A stretch of 64,000 nt of DNA from Methanoculleus sp. UBA430 (lineage in GTDB: Archaea > Halobacteriota > Methanomicrobia > Methanomicrobiales > Methanoculleaceae), in assembly GCF_002506585.1 (NCBI RefSeq), contig NZ_DAXW01000012.1:1-64000 (forward strand), read 5' to 3'. The translations under genes were made by a program, and so were the position numbers. The notes under the pieces were generated by a model. The model was given only the letters and a program-made list of their open reading frames with translations. It had not been told where the DNA came from and made no database searches. This document shows, one piece after another, positions 48,430-57,133 of this stretch (within the stretch, counting starts at the first letter, position 1; each line of letters starts with the position of its first letter).

Positions 48430-51219
48430 TCACTCGAACCGGGCGCCGCCTTCCGGCACCGTAAGTTCGAACCGGGCGCCGCGCCCCGGTTCGCCGGTCT
48501 CCCGGATGGCGATGGCGGTGATCGAGAGGACCTCGCGTACAAGAAAGAGCCCGAGCCCCGTATGCTGGCCGAACCCCCGCTCGAATATCCGCTGCTTATC
48601 GGCGTAGGAAATCCCCACGCCGTTGTCCTCCCAGATTATCCGCGCCCCCCCGCCGCTCTCCGGCACGGCCGTGACCCGGATCTCCGTCACGCCCCCGCCG
48701 TGCCGCAGCGTGTTGTCGAGGAGGTTGGTAAAGACCGTCGAGAGAAGCGGGTCCGCGTAGACGGAGACGCCGGCAAGATCTCTCTTGATCCTGATCCCTA
48801 GCGGCTGGAGGATCTTCACCGCCATCGATACCAGGGGGTCGATGCTGGACCACCGGGGGGAGTGGGCGCCGAGGTCCTGGTAATCCCGCGTGAACTCTAT
48901 CTGCGACTGGATGATATCGACGGCGGTCTGCTGCTTCTCAAGGGCTGCGGCGACGACCGGGTCGAGCGGCTGTTCCTGGAGGAGGGCGATATGCCCGAGA
49001 ATCACCGTGACCTGGTTTAAGATATCGTGCCGTATGATGCTGTTCATCAGCGTGAGCTTCTTGTTGGCCTCGATGAGCGCCGCCTCGGTTCGCTTCCAGG
49101 CGTCGATGTCGTGGACCGCGTACTCGATCGCGGCCAGACGCCCGTCGTCGGCGTAGACCGGGATCGGGCAGACCTCAACCCAGGTGTAGCCACCGTCTCT
49201 CCGGAGCACCCTGACGGTGTACAGCCGGGCGGCATCCGGCTCCAGAAGATGGGCCAGAGTCGCCTCCCGGTCGTCGGGGTGGAGAAGCCCCTCGATGAAC
49301 TCCGGGTCGCCCAGGTGCTTTCCGGGCGGGTAGCCGGTCAGGCGCTCCCAGGAGGGGCTGATGTACTCGATCGCCGGCGGTGTCGTCGTTGCACGGATGT
49401 AGCAGTCGTGCGACCGCTCCACGAGAGTCCTGAACCTCTCCTCGTTCTTCTGGAGGCGTTCGTGCGCACGGATCCGGGAGAAGAGGTCGGCGACGAGGTT
49501 GCCGACGACCTCGAGCAGCGTGACGTCCTCGTCCGACCAGGTCCGGGTCTTCCGGGCGGTCTCAAACCCGATGGCCCCCATGACCTCATCAGCGGTCGCG
49601 ACCGGGACCAGGGTGATTGACCGGACCCCGAACTCCTGGAAGAACGCGCGTTCCGCTGATTCTGCCGGGAGAGCGGCCACGTCGGGGATGCAGATCGGTT
49701 TCCTGGCCTCGATCTGCTTCATCGCCCAGGCGATGACGTCGGCCGGCAGGTCCTGCAATACGTCGATCTGCGGTTCAATCCCTTCCGCACACCACTCATG
49801 GATCTCTTTCACGCGGGCGAGGTCGCCATCGAAGCAGAAGATGTAACTCCGGTCGAGATCGAAGAGCGAACCGAGCACCCGGAGCGTCTCGTTCAGGGCG
49901 TCGTTCAGGTCCGCCGGGTCCAGGGCGATGAACCGCGCGGAGATCGAACTTACCATCCGTTCGAGTTCTATCCGGCGCCGGATCCGTGCTTCCATCCGTT
50001 TCGACTCGGTGATATCCCGGAAAGACTTGATCGCGCCTGAAACCTTCCCCTGTGCGTCGTAGAGCGCCGCCGCCTTTCCCCAGTGGTAGGTCCCCTCTCC
50101 GCCGCCGGGTGACGGGATGTGGATCTCCCGGAAGATACCGTCCTGCTGCCTGTCATAGAGGGGGGTCTCTGCGAACAGTGGGTAAAGCAACCCGGATGTC
50201 AATGCGGAGATCGTCCTTGCCTCTGAACCGATGATCCGGTTCTTCAGGACCCCGGTCACCGACTCGATCGCCCGGTTCCAGATGATCACCTTCCCGTCGC
50301 GGTCAAGCACGAACGTCGGGTCGGGAAGAAAATCGATGATGCCCCGGAGAGTTGCCTGGTAATCCTCCATCTCGCGGCACTGCGCCGCGAGCGACCCCTG
50401 GCTCGCCAGCGCCTCCTCGAACGCTGCGGCCATCTGTTCGTTCGCCGCGCTGAGCTCCTCCTCGTATCGTTTCCGGTCGGATATGTCGATCATCGACGCG
50501 ACGGAGCGATCCGTTCCGGGGATCTTCCCGACCGTCATGTGCATATCCCGCTCTCTTCCTGCCCGGTCGACCATGCGGAACTCGTAGGTCCGCGGCGCCG
50601 AAGCGGGGTCCACCCGCCGTTGCCGGTGGTACCTCTTGAGCCGTTCCAGGTCCTCTCCGGCGACGATGGCCGTCCAGGGCAGTTTCCCTTCCACTTCTTC
50701 CCGGGAATAGCCGGTGAGAGACGCAAACTCGCTGTTTGCAAGGGAGATCATCATGTCCCCCTCGATAATGATGGTTGCGGAGCCGGTATGCTCGAAGATG
50801 CTCTGGTAGAGGTCCCGGGACCACTGCACCTCCGTCTCGGCCTGTCCCCGCCGGACCCCCTGGAGGATCATGCTCCGGAGTTCCGCAAACTGGGCGGAGG
50901 GGTTGCCGCCTTTCTGGAGATAGAAGTCCGCACCGCTGTTGATCGCCTCGATGACGACCTCTTCGCGGCCGCGCCCGGAGAAGATGATGAACGGTGTCCC
51001 CATACCGCGCTTGCGGACTGCTTTTAAGAACTCGATGCCGTTCATCTCCGGCATCTCGTAATCGACGACGACGGCGTCGTATTGGGTTTGCAAAAGCATA
51101 TCCAATCCCTTCACCGGCGATGCCGTCGTCTCCACGTGCATATCTCCGGCTCGTTCGAGGAAGAGCCGGGTGAGTTCGAGAAGGGCCGGCTCATCGTCGA
51201 CCGCGAGAATGCGGAACAT
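48430..51219 (-). CDS. hybrid response regulator / PAS / GAF sensor histidine kinase
   Basis: A 929-residue cytosolic protein. A receiver domain comes first with Asp53 (VVDYEMPEMNG) as phosphoacceptor and K in FSGRGREEV region. PAS units follow (GSATIIIEGDMMISLANSEF; LPDPTFVLDRDGKVIIWNRA), then a GAF domain (VSSISARFIALDPADLNDAL to LLEVVGNLVADLF), another PAS (HDCYIRATTTPPAIEYISP), and the kinase core with RHDILN (His731), FTNLLDNTLRHGGG and HTGLGLFLVREV. The start at 51219 is preferred because AGGAAGTG lies just before it. Partner and signal are unknown. Confidence 0.88.
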   Translation of the reverse strand: MFRILAVDDEPALLELTRLFLERAGDMHVETTASPVKGLDMLLQTQYDAVVVDYEMPEMNGIEFLKAVRKRGMGTPFIIFSGRGREEVVIEAINSGADFYLQKGGNPSAQFAELRSMILQGVRRGQAETEVQWSRDLYQSIFEHTGSATIIIEGDMMISLANSEFASLTGYSREEVEGKLPWTAIVAGEDLERLKRYHRQRRVDPASAPRTYEFRMVDRAGRERDMHMTVGKIPGTDRSVASMIDISDRKRYEEELSAANEQMAAAFEEALASQGSLAAQCREMEDYQATLRGIIDFLPDPTFVLDRDGKVIIWNRAIESVTGVLKNRIIGSEARTISALTSGLLYPLFAETPLYDRQQDGIFREIHIPSPGGGEGTYHWGKAAALYDAQGKVSGAIKSFRDITESKRMEARIRRRIELERMVSSISARFIALDPADLNDALNETLRVLGSLFDLDRSYIFCFDGDLARVKEIHEWCAEGIEPQIDVLQDLPADVIAWAMKQIEARKPICIPDVAALPAESAERAFFQEFGVRSITLVPVATADEVMGAIGFETARKTRTWSDEDVTLLEVVGNLVADLFSRIRAHERLQKNEERFRTLVERSHDCYIRATTTPPAIEYISPSWERLTGYPPGKHLGDPEFIEGLLHPDDREATLAHLLEPDAARLYTVRVLRRDGGYTWVEVCPIPVYADDGRLAAIEYAVHDIDAWKRTEAALIEANKKLTLMNSIIRHDILNQVTVILGHIALLQEQPLDPVVAAALEKQQTAVDIIQSQIEFTRDYQDLGAHSPRWSSIDPLVSMAVKILQPLGIRIKRDLAGVSVYADPLLSTVFTNLLDNTLRHGGGVTEIRVTAVPESGGGARIIWEDNGVGISYADKQRIFERGFGQHTGLGLFLVREVLSITAIAIRETGEPGRGARFELTVPEGGARFE

Positions 51220-51412
51220 CACACTTCCTGCTAACGGAGACATTAACGATAAGAAGCATAAGCATTGTGATCCGGGATTTATTCTGAAAATAGAATGATA
51301 TCGTCATCTTTCCGGCAGATCCGCGCATATCCGGCCCCCCGGTACTCGCCGGAAGGCCGCCGTCGCCGGCACTGGCCGGGTTCGAAGGCGGGGCATGAGG
51401 AGCGCCGGGCCG

Positions 51413-52441
51413 TCACTCGATATACGAGAGGACCTTGCGCTTCACTGCCCCTTTGCTCGCGATGGTGCTGTAGGCCCACCGTGCAACCCTGCCGAAGAGG
51501 TCCTGCCGGCTCACCTCCAGGAAGAGGGTGAGGGAGGGGTTGAACTTGGACTTGAAGAGGTTTAAGTTCTCGTTGTTCGCCCCGACGTTCTCCATCTGCC
51601 GGTATCCTCCCTCCTTTGCCTGGCCGAGGAGGAGCCACTGGAGAAACTCGTTGCCCGGCAGGGTCGTCATCTTCGGGGCTCCCATCCAGAGGGTGAAGGC
51701 CTTGTATTCCTGGGTGGCCTGCACGCCCATCACGGCGCCATCGGCGTCGTAGAGGTAGTAGAGCCCGAGTTCGTCGGGATACGCCCGGTAGAGGTCCTCG
51801 AAGTAACGTCGGCTGATCATCGGGATATTCATCTCCGGCTCGCTGAACCGTTCCGCAACCGTCGAGTAAAAGATCGAGAGGTCGGTGCTCTTCTCGAAGC
51901 GGTAGCCGCTCTTCTCCACTTTCCGGAGTTTGGTCCGGAGGTTCGAGGAGAACCCGTCCCAGATCGCCGCGAGCGGCGGCGAAAGGTCGATGACGTACGA
52001 GAAGTGGATCCGGGCATCGTAGCCCTCCTGGAGAAACTGCCGGACGTCGATGAACCCCGGGACCTGGGTTATCGCGAGGTAGTTCGGGGCCAGGACCGCG
52101 AGTTCGGCCTCGATCTCGTCCGCAACCGCCTTGAGCATCGACTCCTTCTTGCTCTGTTTGGCCGTATCGTAGCGGCGGCCCATAACAAACCCCAGATACG
52201 GTATCACCGACTGGAGGGGGGGCGGCGAGAGGAGGACGGTGACCCCGTGCATCTGCTTTCGGAAGAGCGGGAAGATGCAGATCAACTCGTTGCCCTTGAA
52301 GACCCCGTAAGGGAGGAAGGTGAAGCCGGTATGCTCCTCTGTAATCTTCATGAAGTTCCACTTGTGGAAGAGGCGGCCCGAGGCGCTCTCGTCTACAAAC
52401 GTATCCCAGACGTCTCCATCATCAATAAGCCGCGTTGTCAC
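51413..52441 (-). CDS. GNAT/FemAB-like acyltransferase
   Basis: A 342-residue protein resembling BioF2-like/FemAB proteins with a double GNAT fold: WDTFVDESASGRLFHKWNF, then FVMGRRYDTAKQSKKESML, and the second fold with MGVQATQEYKAFTLWMGAPK and EFLQWLLLGQAKEGGYRQME. Such enzymes transfer acyl or aminoacyl groups to wall or surface polymers. The GTG at 52441 is chosen because a TATA box at 52500-52507 falls inside the longer frame and a GGGGGG tract lies upstream. It is convergent with nothing; divergent from the moaD operon. Confidence 0.7.
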   Translation of the reverse strand: MTTRLIDDGDVWDTFVDESASGRLFHKWNFMKITEEHTGFTFLPYGVFKGNELICIFPLFRKQMHGVTVLLSPPPLQSVIPYLGFVMGRRYDTAKQSKKESMLKAVADEIEAELAVLAPNYLAITQVPGFIDVRQFLQEGYDARIHFSYVIDLSPPLAAIWDGFSSNLRTKLRKVEKSGYRFEKSTDLSIFYSTVAERFSEPEMNIPMISRRYFEDLYRAYPDELGLYYLYDADGAVMGVQATQEYKAFTLWMGAPKMTTLPGNEFLQWLLLGQAKEGGYRQMENVGANNENLNLFKSKFNPSLTLFLEVSRQDLFGRVARWAYSTIASKGAVKRKVLSYIE

Positions 52442-52499
52442 CGCTTTCCCCCCCGCTTCTATCTCTCTGCTGATTCTGCCGAAGTATTCGTGACCTCGA

Positions 52500-52507
52500 A
52501 TATATAC
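52500..52507 (-). promoter_or_regulatory. TATA box of the acyltransferase-like gene
   Basis: On the coding strand GTATATATTC lies about 60 bases upstream of the GTG at 52441, predicting a leader of about 35 bases. It argues against translation from the longer frame that starts at 52585. Confidence 0.5.
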
Positions 52508-52750
52508 GTTTCCTTCGGGGAGGACGGTCGCTCCCCGGTACCGGGTATCCTTTCCCGGGAAGGGGCGGCTCCGGGGGAATGACAATCTTCAAATCGCCCG
52601 GGACACCACATAACTTGCGTATTCATCCGTGGACGCTGGACTGCCCGGGCCTTGCCCGAGAAGACCTGCTTGCGGTCTCTCCACGGATCGGGATGGGCGA
52701 CGCCGGCTGCCTGGAGCGTGCGGCCGGTCCTAGAGGAGATGAGAAGAGGA
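52508..52750. other. intergenic region before moaD
   Basis: Open frames enter from both sides but show no conserved motif. GAGATGAGAAGAGGA directly before 52751 is the ribosome-binding region of moaD. Confidence 0.4.
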
Positions 52751-53029
52751 ATGCAGGTTCGGGTCAGGGCGTTTGCCCGGTTGCGAGAGACGATCGGGGG
52801 AGACCTCACGCTGGAGGTCCCCGAGGGGGCGACGATGAGCCGGCTGCTTGCGGCGGTCGGTGAGACCTCAAAAGAGGCAGGGGAGACGCTCTTTGAGGAG
52901 AACGGAGAGCTTCGTGGATACGTGATACTGATGCACAACGGCAGGCGCCTTCGGCGTGCGGAGACCGGGACGCTTCCCCTCGCCGACGGCGACGAGGTCG
53001 CGCTCTTCCCGCCGGTGGCGGGCGGGTGA
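52751..53029 (+). CDS. moaD: MoaD-family sulfur-carrier protein
   Basis: A 92-residue ubiquitin-like protein: MQVRVRAFARLRETIGGDLT, then EVPEGATMSRLLAAV, and the C-terminal DGDEVALFPPVAGG with the Gly-Gly needed for adenylation and thiocarboxylation. It is the small subunit of molybdopterin synthase or a related sulfur carrier. The frame opens upstream, but the start at 52751 gives the family N-terminus and has a purine-rich SD. The stop overlaps the region before moaE. An insert of about 15 residues lies in the middle (ETLFEENGELRGY). Confidence 0.85.
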   Translation: MQVRVRAFARLRETIGGDLTLEVPEGATMSRLLAAVGETSKEAGETLFEENGELRGYVILMHNGRRLRRAETGTLPLADGDEVALFPPVAGG

Positions 53030-53043
53030 CGGAGGAGACCGGA

Positions 53044-53457
53044 ATGATCAGCGTAACCAGAGACGATTTTGACGTGAACGCCGTGATCGACCGGGTGAGA
53101 CGGCCCGGTATGGGCGCCCTGGTCACCTTCCTCGGTGTCGTCCGGGACGACGGGATCGACGTGATGGAGCTTGAGGCCTACGAGGAGGTCGCGGTGAAGG
53201 AGATGGAGACGATCCGGGACGAAGCGTTTGAGCAATACCCGATCGAGGCCGTCGAGATCATTCACCGGGTAGGACGGCTCCGTGTCGGGGAGAAGATCCT
53301 CCTCATCGTCGTCGGCGCCGGACACCGGAAAGAGGCTTTTAGCGCCTGTGAGTACATCATCGACCGGATCAAGCAGAGCGTGCCGATCTGGAAGAAGGAG
53401 ATCGGGAAAGACGGCGAGCGCTGGGTGCCGGGCGAGTCGTCCGGGGGCGACGCATGA
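53044..53457 (+). CDS. moaE: molybdopterin synthase catalytic subunit MoaE
   Basis: A 137-residue protein with MoaE features: ALVTFLGVVRDDGIDVMELE, then EEVAVKEMETIRDEA, IIHRVGRLRVGEKILLIVVG and AGHRKEAFSACEYIIDRIKQ, then VPIWKKEIGKDGERWVPGE with the conserved Lys pair. It converts precursor Z to molybdopterin using MoaD thiocarboxylate. The ATG at 53044 has GGAGG eight bases upstream; a GTG at 53026 overlapping the moaD stop is the alternative. It overlaps the ycaO gene by four bases. Confidence 0.88.
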   Translation: MISVTRDDFDVNAVIDRVRRPGMGALVTFLGVVRDDGIDVMELEAYEEVAVKEMETIRDEAFEQYPIEAVEIIHRVGRLRVGEKILLIVVGAGHRKEAFSACEYIIDRIKQSVPIWKKEIGKDGERWVPGESSGGDA

Positions 53458-54668
53458 TCCGGCTGCAATCGTGCCGGAAGGCCTACGCGAAGGAGACCCA
53501 GCGGTGTATCCCGCCCGAAGTGACGCTCGAGCGGGCGAAGGCGAGACTTCCCGCGGCGGGGATCACCCGGGTCGCCGATATCACGAACCTGGACCGGATC
53601 GGCATCCCGGTCTTCTCGAGCATCCGGCCGACTGCCGAGGCGGGAGCGATATCGGTCTACAACGGGAAAGGCGCCACCCCCATCGAGGCGGAGGTCTCGG
53701 CGATGATGGAGGGGATCGAGCGCTACTCGGGCGAGATGGACGGCAGGGAGACCGTCATCGGACGGTACAGCGAGGTCTCGGCCGAAAGGACGGCGCTCGA
53801 CCCGGCGGCCCTGATCCTCCCTGAGAGGGTCCCGGCCGATCTCGTGGTCCCCTGGGTCGAGGGCTACGACATCGTGCGGGACGAGGAGGTCCTCGTCCCG
53901 GCCCACGCGGTCTTCCACCCCCTCCCGCTGACCTGCGGCCGCCTCTTCCGGACCAACACCAACGGGCTTGCTTCCGGCAACACCCTCGAAGAAGCGACCT
54001 TCCATGCCCTGATGGAGGTGGTCGAGCGCGACGCCTGGTCGCTTGTCGAGGTGACCAGAAACACCGGCCCCCGGATCGAGGGGGTCGACGACGGTCTTGC
54101 CGCCGACCTGCTCGCAAAGTTCGCGGCCGCCGGCGTCGAGGTCACGCTGAAGGATATCACGAGCGATATCGGTATCCCCACGGTGGCCGCGGTCGCCGAC
54201 GACGTGGTGCTCCGGGACCCGGCGCTGCTGACGATCGGGATGGGATCCCACACGAGCGCCCGGATCGCGGTCCTCCGGGCGTTGACGGAGGTCGCGCAGA
54301 GCAGGCTGACCCAGATCCACGGCGCGAGAGAGGATACCGATACTGCGGACGTCAGGAAGCGGATCGGCTACGACCGGACGAAACGGCTGAACCGGCACTG
54401 GTTTGCGGAGAGCGACGCGGTCGAGTTTGCGGAGATGCCGTCGTTTGACAGCGACGACTTCCTGACCGACATCCGCCACGTTACCGGCCGGCTCGCGGCG
54501 GCCGGGCTCTCCCGGGTGGTTGTGGTCGACCTCACCCGGCCGGAGATCGGCATCCCGGTCGTCCGGGTGATCGTGCCGGGGCTCGAGATGTATGCGATGG
54601 ACCAGGACCGGATGGGGGGGAGGTGCCGTGACGCGCGGAGTCGTCGTCTTCCTCGGTCCCAGTTGTGA
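53454..54668 (+). CDS. ycaO: YcaO-family ATP-dependent cyclodehydratase/thioamidation enzyme
   Basis: A 404-residue YcaO protein. The ATP-binding acidic motifs are visible: EAEVSAMMEGIERYSGE and LEEATFHALMEVVERDAWSL, with a basic partner region ARIAVLRALTEVAQSRLTQI. In methanogens YcaO works with TfuA to make thioglycine in methyl-coenzyme M reductase subunit A. The gene overlaps tfuA by 41 bases, which ties both functions. Its last 25 residues (GGRCRDARSRRLPRSQ) are read inside tfuA and look like an unselected tail. Confidence 0.9.
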   Translation: MIRLQSCRKAYAKETQRCIPPEVTLERAKARLPAAGITRVADITNLDRIGIPVFSSIRPTAEAGAISVYNGKGATPIEAEVSAMMEGIERYSGEMDGRETVIGRYSEVSAERTALDPAALILPERVPADLVVPWVEGYDIVRDEEVLVPAHAVFHPLPLTCGRLFRTNTNGLASGNTLEEATFHALMEVVERDAWSLVEVTRNTGPRIEGVDDGLAADLLAKFAAAGVEVTLKDITSDIGIPTVAAVADDVVLRDPALLTIGMGSHTSARIAVLRALTEVAQSRLTQIHGAREDTDTADVRKRIGYDRTKRLNRHWFAESDAVEFAEMPSFDSDDFLTDIRHVTGRLAAAGLSRVVVVDLTRPEIGIPVVRVIVPGLEMYAMDQDRMGGRCRDARSRRLPRSQL

Positions 54669-55317
54669 CCACGCGACCGCCCGGGCGGTTCTCGACGCCG
54701 AGTACCGCCCTCCGGCGAAACGGGGCGACATAACCCGGGCCGTCGAAGACGGGGCCCGGATCATCGGGCTCATCGACGGGGTCTTCTTCCAGGACTGCGC
54801 CGTCGCCCACCGGGAGGTTCTCGCCGCGCTCCGTGCCGGGGTGCGGGTCGTCGGGGCCTCCAGCATGGGAGCGCTCCGTGCCGCGGAACTCGACAGCCTC
54901 GGGATGGAGGGCGTCGGGGAGATCTACCGGGCCTACCGGGAGGGGAGGCTCGTCGCCGACGACGAGGTGGCGCTCCTCTTCGATCCCGAGACGTATGTGC
55001 CGCTCTCCGAACCGCTCGTGAACATCCGGGCGACCCTGCAGGAGGCGCTCGCGTCCGGGGTGATCGGGGCCGATACCGCCCGGACGCTCCTCGACGCCGC
55101 CCGGGGCCTCTACTTCCCGGACCGGACCTACGATATGGTCGTCGAGGCGGCGGAAGGAAAGGCCGACCCGGAGGACCTCGCCCGATTTCTGGCGTTTGCC
55201 GGGGAGCATGCCGTCGACAGGAAGCGCGAGGACGCGCTGCTTGCGCTCGAATACATCAGGGATCTCGCCGGAGGCGTTGAACCGCCCGGTTCAATGGTCT
55301 CACCCGGGTCATCGTAG
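54628..55317 (+). CDS. tfuA: TfuA-like protein, partner of YcaO
   Basis: A 229-residue protein with GVVVFLGPSCDHATARAVLD at the N-terminus, GLIDGVFFQDCAVAHREVLA, and VRVVGASSMGALRAAELDSL, all typical of TfuA. It supports YcaO in thioamide formation, probably delivering sulfide. The GTG start at 54628 is preceded by GGGGGGAGGTG, a strong SD inside the ycaO gene. Both are in one operon with moaD and moaE. Confidence 0.88.
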   Translation: MTRGVVVFLGPSCDHATARAVLDAEYRPPAKRGDITRAVEDGARIIGLIDGVFFQDCAVAHREVLAALRAGVRVVGASSMGALRAAELDSLGMEGVGEIYRAYREGRLVADDEVALLFDPETYVPLSEPLVNIRATLQEALASGVIGADTARTLLDAARGLYFPDRTYDMVVEAAEGKADPEDLARFLAFAGEHAVDRKREDALLALEYIRDLAGGVEPPGSMVSPGSS

Positions 55318-55652
55318 GAATATATCGCCGGCCGGACCGAGTTCTGTATACCGGCACGGGTTCACTCCCGGCGCAAAAGGGGCAGCGCGACGACCGGGGT
55401 GACCCACCTCCCGCCGTCGCACCCGGGAGTGCCGGCCGGACCACACAGATGTGCTCAAAGGAGCAAGTGCCCTGAAGATCGCCCGGGTAACGGCGATACC
55501 CACGCGAACGTCAGAAACCGGGCCCGCGACCGGATGCACCCCGGAACGGGACCCGCGATGCCGGCGGGGAGAAGAGCGTACCTCGTACACACCTATCCTG
55601 ACCAGAACGATATCTCCCGGGGCGGCACAACCCCGGGAGGTCTCCCCGGCCG
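55318..55652. other. 335-base intergenic region
   Basis: Between tfuA and the convergent membrane-protein gene. Only GC-rich random frames; no repeat or RNA gene was recognised. Confidence 0.45.
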
Positions 55653-56117
55653 TCATCCATGCCACGCATCCGCTGCCTGAAGGGCTGCCGTTGCGCGTCC
55701 CGTCGTTGAGCCCCCGGCGAGAGCGGGGAGGTCCGCGAAGTCGCCGCGCAGCACTTTCAGGGCGTACTTCTCCCGGTCGATCTCCTTTCTCGTGCGGAAC
55801 CCCAGCCGCCGGAGGACCTCGAGCGGCGGACACCATCCCTGCACGGCGTGCTGCAGAAGGAACGGCAGGACAAGACCCGGCAGGATCAGCCACCGCCGGT
55901 CACGGAAGACCCCAAGCGCAAGCCCCGTCATCCCGAAGAATGCCGCGTTCGCCTCCAGCGCCCGCTCGACGTCCCATTCGCGGTCCAGTTCACGGATTCG
56001 TCTGGTTATCGCGAAGTTGTCCTCTCCGGCAAACTGCCTGATACTCCCGGCGATCTCGCGATCGATCCGGGCGTTGATCCCGGGCGGCGTGTTCTTCCGC
56101 ACCCTGTCGGCTGTCAT
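55653..56117 (-). CDS. DUF2892/YgaP-like membrane protein
   Basis: A 154-residue protein: the central part EANAAFFGMTGLALGVFRDR then RRWLILPGLVLPFLLQHAVQ forms two membrane helices, followed by GWCPPLEVLRRLGFRTRKEI and DREKYALKVLRGDF, a pattern shared with inner-membrane YgaP-like proteins lacking the rhodanese domain. The N-terminal 55 residues are basic and helical. Cys in GWCPPL is conserved. Function unresolved in the family. Confidence 0.75.
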   Translation of the reverse strand: MTADRVRKNTPPGINARIDREIAGSIRQFAGEDNFAITRRIRELDREWDVERALEANAAFFGMTGLALGVFRDRRWLILPGLVLPFLLQHAVQGWCPPLEVLRRLGFRTRKEIDREKYALKVLRGDFADLPALAGGSTTGRATAALQAADAWHG

Positions 56118-56248
56118 ACCCGATCACCTGCAGCGCGTGAACACACCCGATGGGGAAGAATGTTACGGCTCGGCGGCCCTGCGTGATCCTCTGACCGGGA
56201 TGGCCGGCAGCACCGGGCAGGGGAGAGCATGCGGGACTTCACACGGGA

Positions 56249-56276
56249 ACACATATATGTGTAAAAAATTATTTAC
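56249..56276 (+). promoter_or_regulatory. promoter with palindromic operator candidates before the ArsR-type gene
   Basis: A perfect palindrome ACACATATATGTGT is followed, overlapping by two bases, by GTAAAAAATTATTTAC with inverted GTAAA/TTTAC arms. Both end within three bases of the ATG at 56279, so a bound regulator would block initiation; autoregulation by the ArsR-type protein is plausible. Confidence 0.5.
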
Positions 56277-56278
56277 AT

Positions 56279-56602
56279 ATGTTGACATTATCTTTCAGCG
56301 CCCTCCCCGAACTGGCGCGGCTGCTCTCCCTGCTCGGGAACGAGCAGCGGCTCGCCGTACTCGGGGCGATCGCGGCCGAAGAGAAGTATGCCCGCGAGAT
56401 TGCCGAAGAACTCGAAATATCGCGCCCGCTGGCTGCCATCTACCTGCGGCAGCTGGAGAAATTCGGTCTCGCGGAGGGGGTCAGCCGGACATCGGACGAA
56501 CCACCCTACCTCCGGAGGTACTACCGTGCGGTGCCGTTTGAGGTGGTGCTGAACCTGGACGTGATTATGTCATTAGAGAGGTCAAAAGATGAAACAGGAT
56601 AG
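56279..56602 (+). CDS. ArsR-type winged-helix regulator
   Basis: A 107-residue protein with LARLLSLLGNEQRLAVLGAI, then the helix-turn-helix YAREIAEELEISRPLAAIYL RQLEKFGL and a wing ending in LRRYYRAVPFEVVLN. This fits ArsR-like repressors that sense metals or stress; no Cys metal site is present. The gene begins right after two palindromes. It overlaps the following membrane-protein gene by 14 bases, so both are coexpressed and may act as a sensor pair. Confidence 0.8.
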   Translation: MLTLSFSALPELARLLSLLGNEQRLAVLGAIAAEEKYAREIAEELEISRPLAAIYLRQLEKFGLAEGVSRTSDEPPYLRRYYRAVPFEVVLNLDVIMSLERSKDETG

Positions 56603-56930
56603 GTGGAAACTCTATCTGAAGGCGCTCTGGGGCGCCGTCATCGTGCTGCTCGTGATCAGCAGCCTTGTCGCCGGCTTGCTTGGCGGTTCGAACTCCTTGA
56701 ATGCCGTGCTTGCCGGATCCGCCTACGTCATCATTAATCTTGGTATTCTGACGCTGCTCCTCATCATCGTCGTAAGGCTCAAGGAGTGGATCGAAGACCA
56801 GATAGCAAGTGCGGCGGGACAGAAGAGCGGTGCGGCCGGCGGGGAACTCCAGATGCTGCGGCAGTCAGTGGAACGGATCGAGGCGAAGGTGGACAGGATC
56901 GAGAAGGTCCTTGACGGGATCTCTGAGTGA
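56589..56930 (+). CDS. small membrane protein with coiled-coil tail
   Basis: A 113-residue protein with two helices (WGAVIVLLVISSLVAGLLGG and AYVIINLGILTLLLIIVVRL) and a C-terminal coiled coil (LQMLRQSVERIEAKVDRIEK VLDGI). Its gene overlaps the ArsR-type gene; such membrane partners of archaeal ArsR-like regulators may tether or control the regulator. No enzyme motif is seen. Confidence 0.7.
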   Translation: MKQDRWKLYLKALWGAVIVLLVISSLVAGLLGGSNSLNAVLAGSAYVIINLGILTLLLIIVVRLKEWIEDQIASAAGQKSGAAGGELQMLRQSVERIEAKVDRIEKVLDGISE

Positions 56931-57133
56931 GGTCGCCGTGTGCCCTAAAAAATGATTGGTGGGTGTATGAAGGACGTGCAGCGGCGCGTCTAAGGGCATG
57001 ACAGACGAGGCGCAGGCAGGGTTCCATCGCGCAGAATGCCTGGCCACATAGTAGTAAGAATTCCTTACATAATAATGTTTATCTTTTATAACAAAAAATG
57101 TGTTTTGTAGCAACTTCCCGGTACCGAAGGTCG

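Noticed and set aside
52442..52585. Longer N-terminus of the acyltransferase-like protein
   Set aside because: A TATA box lies within this stretch and it shows no conserved sequence, so translation most likely begins at the GTG at 52441.
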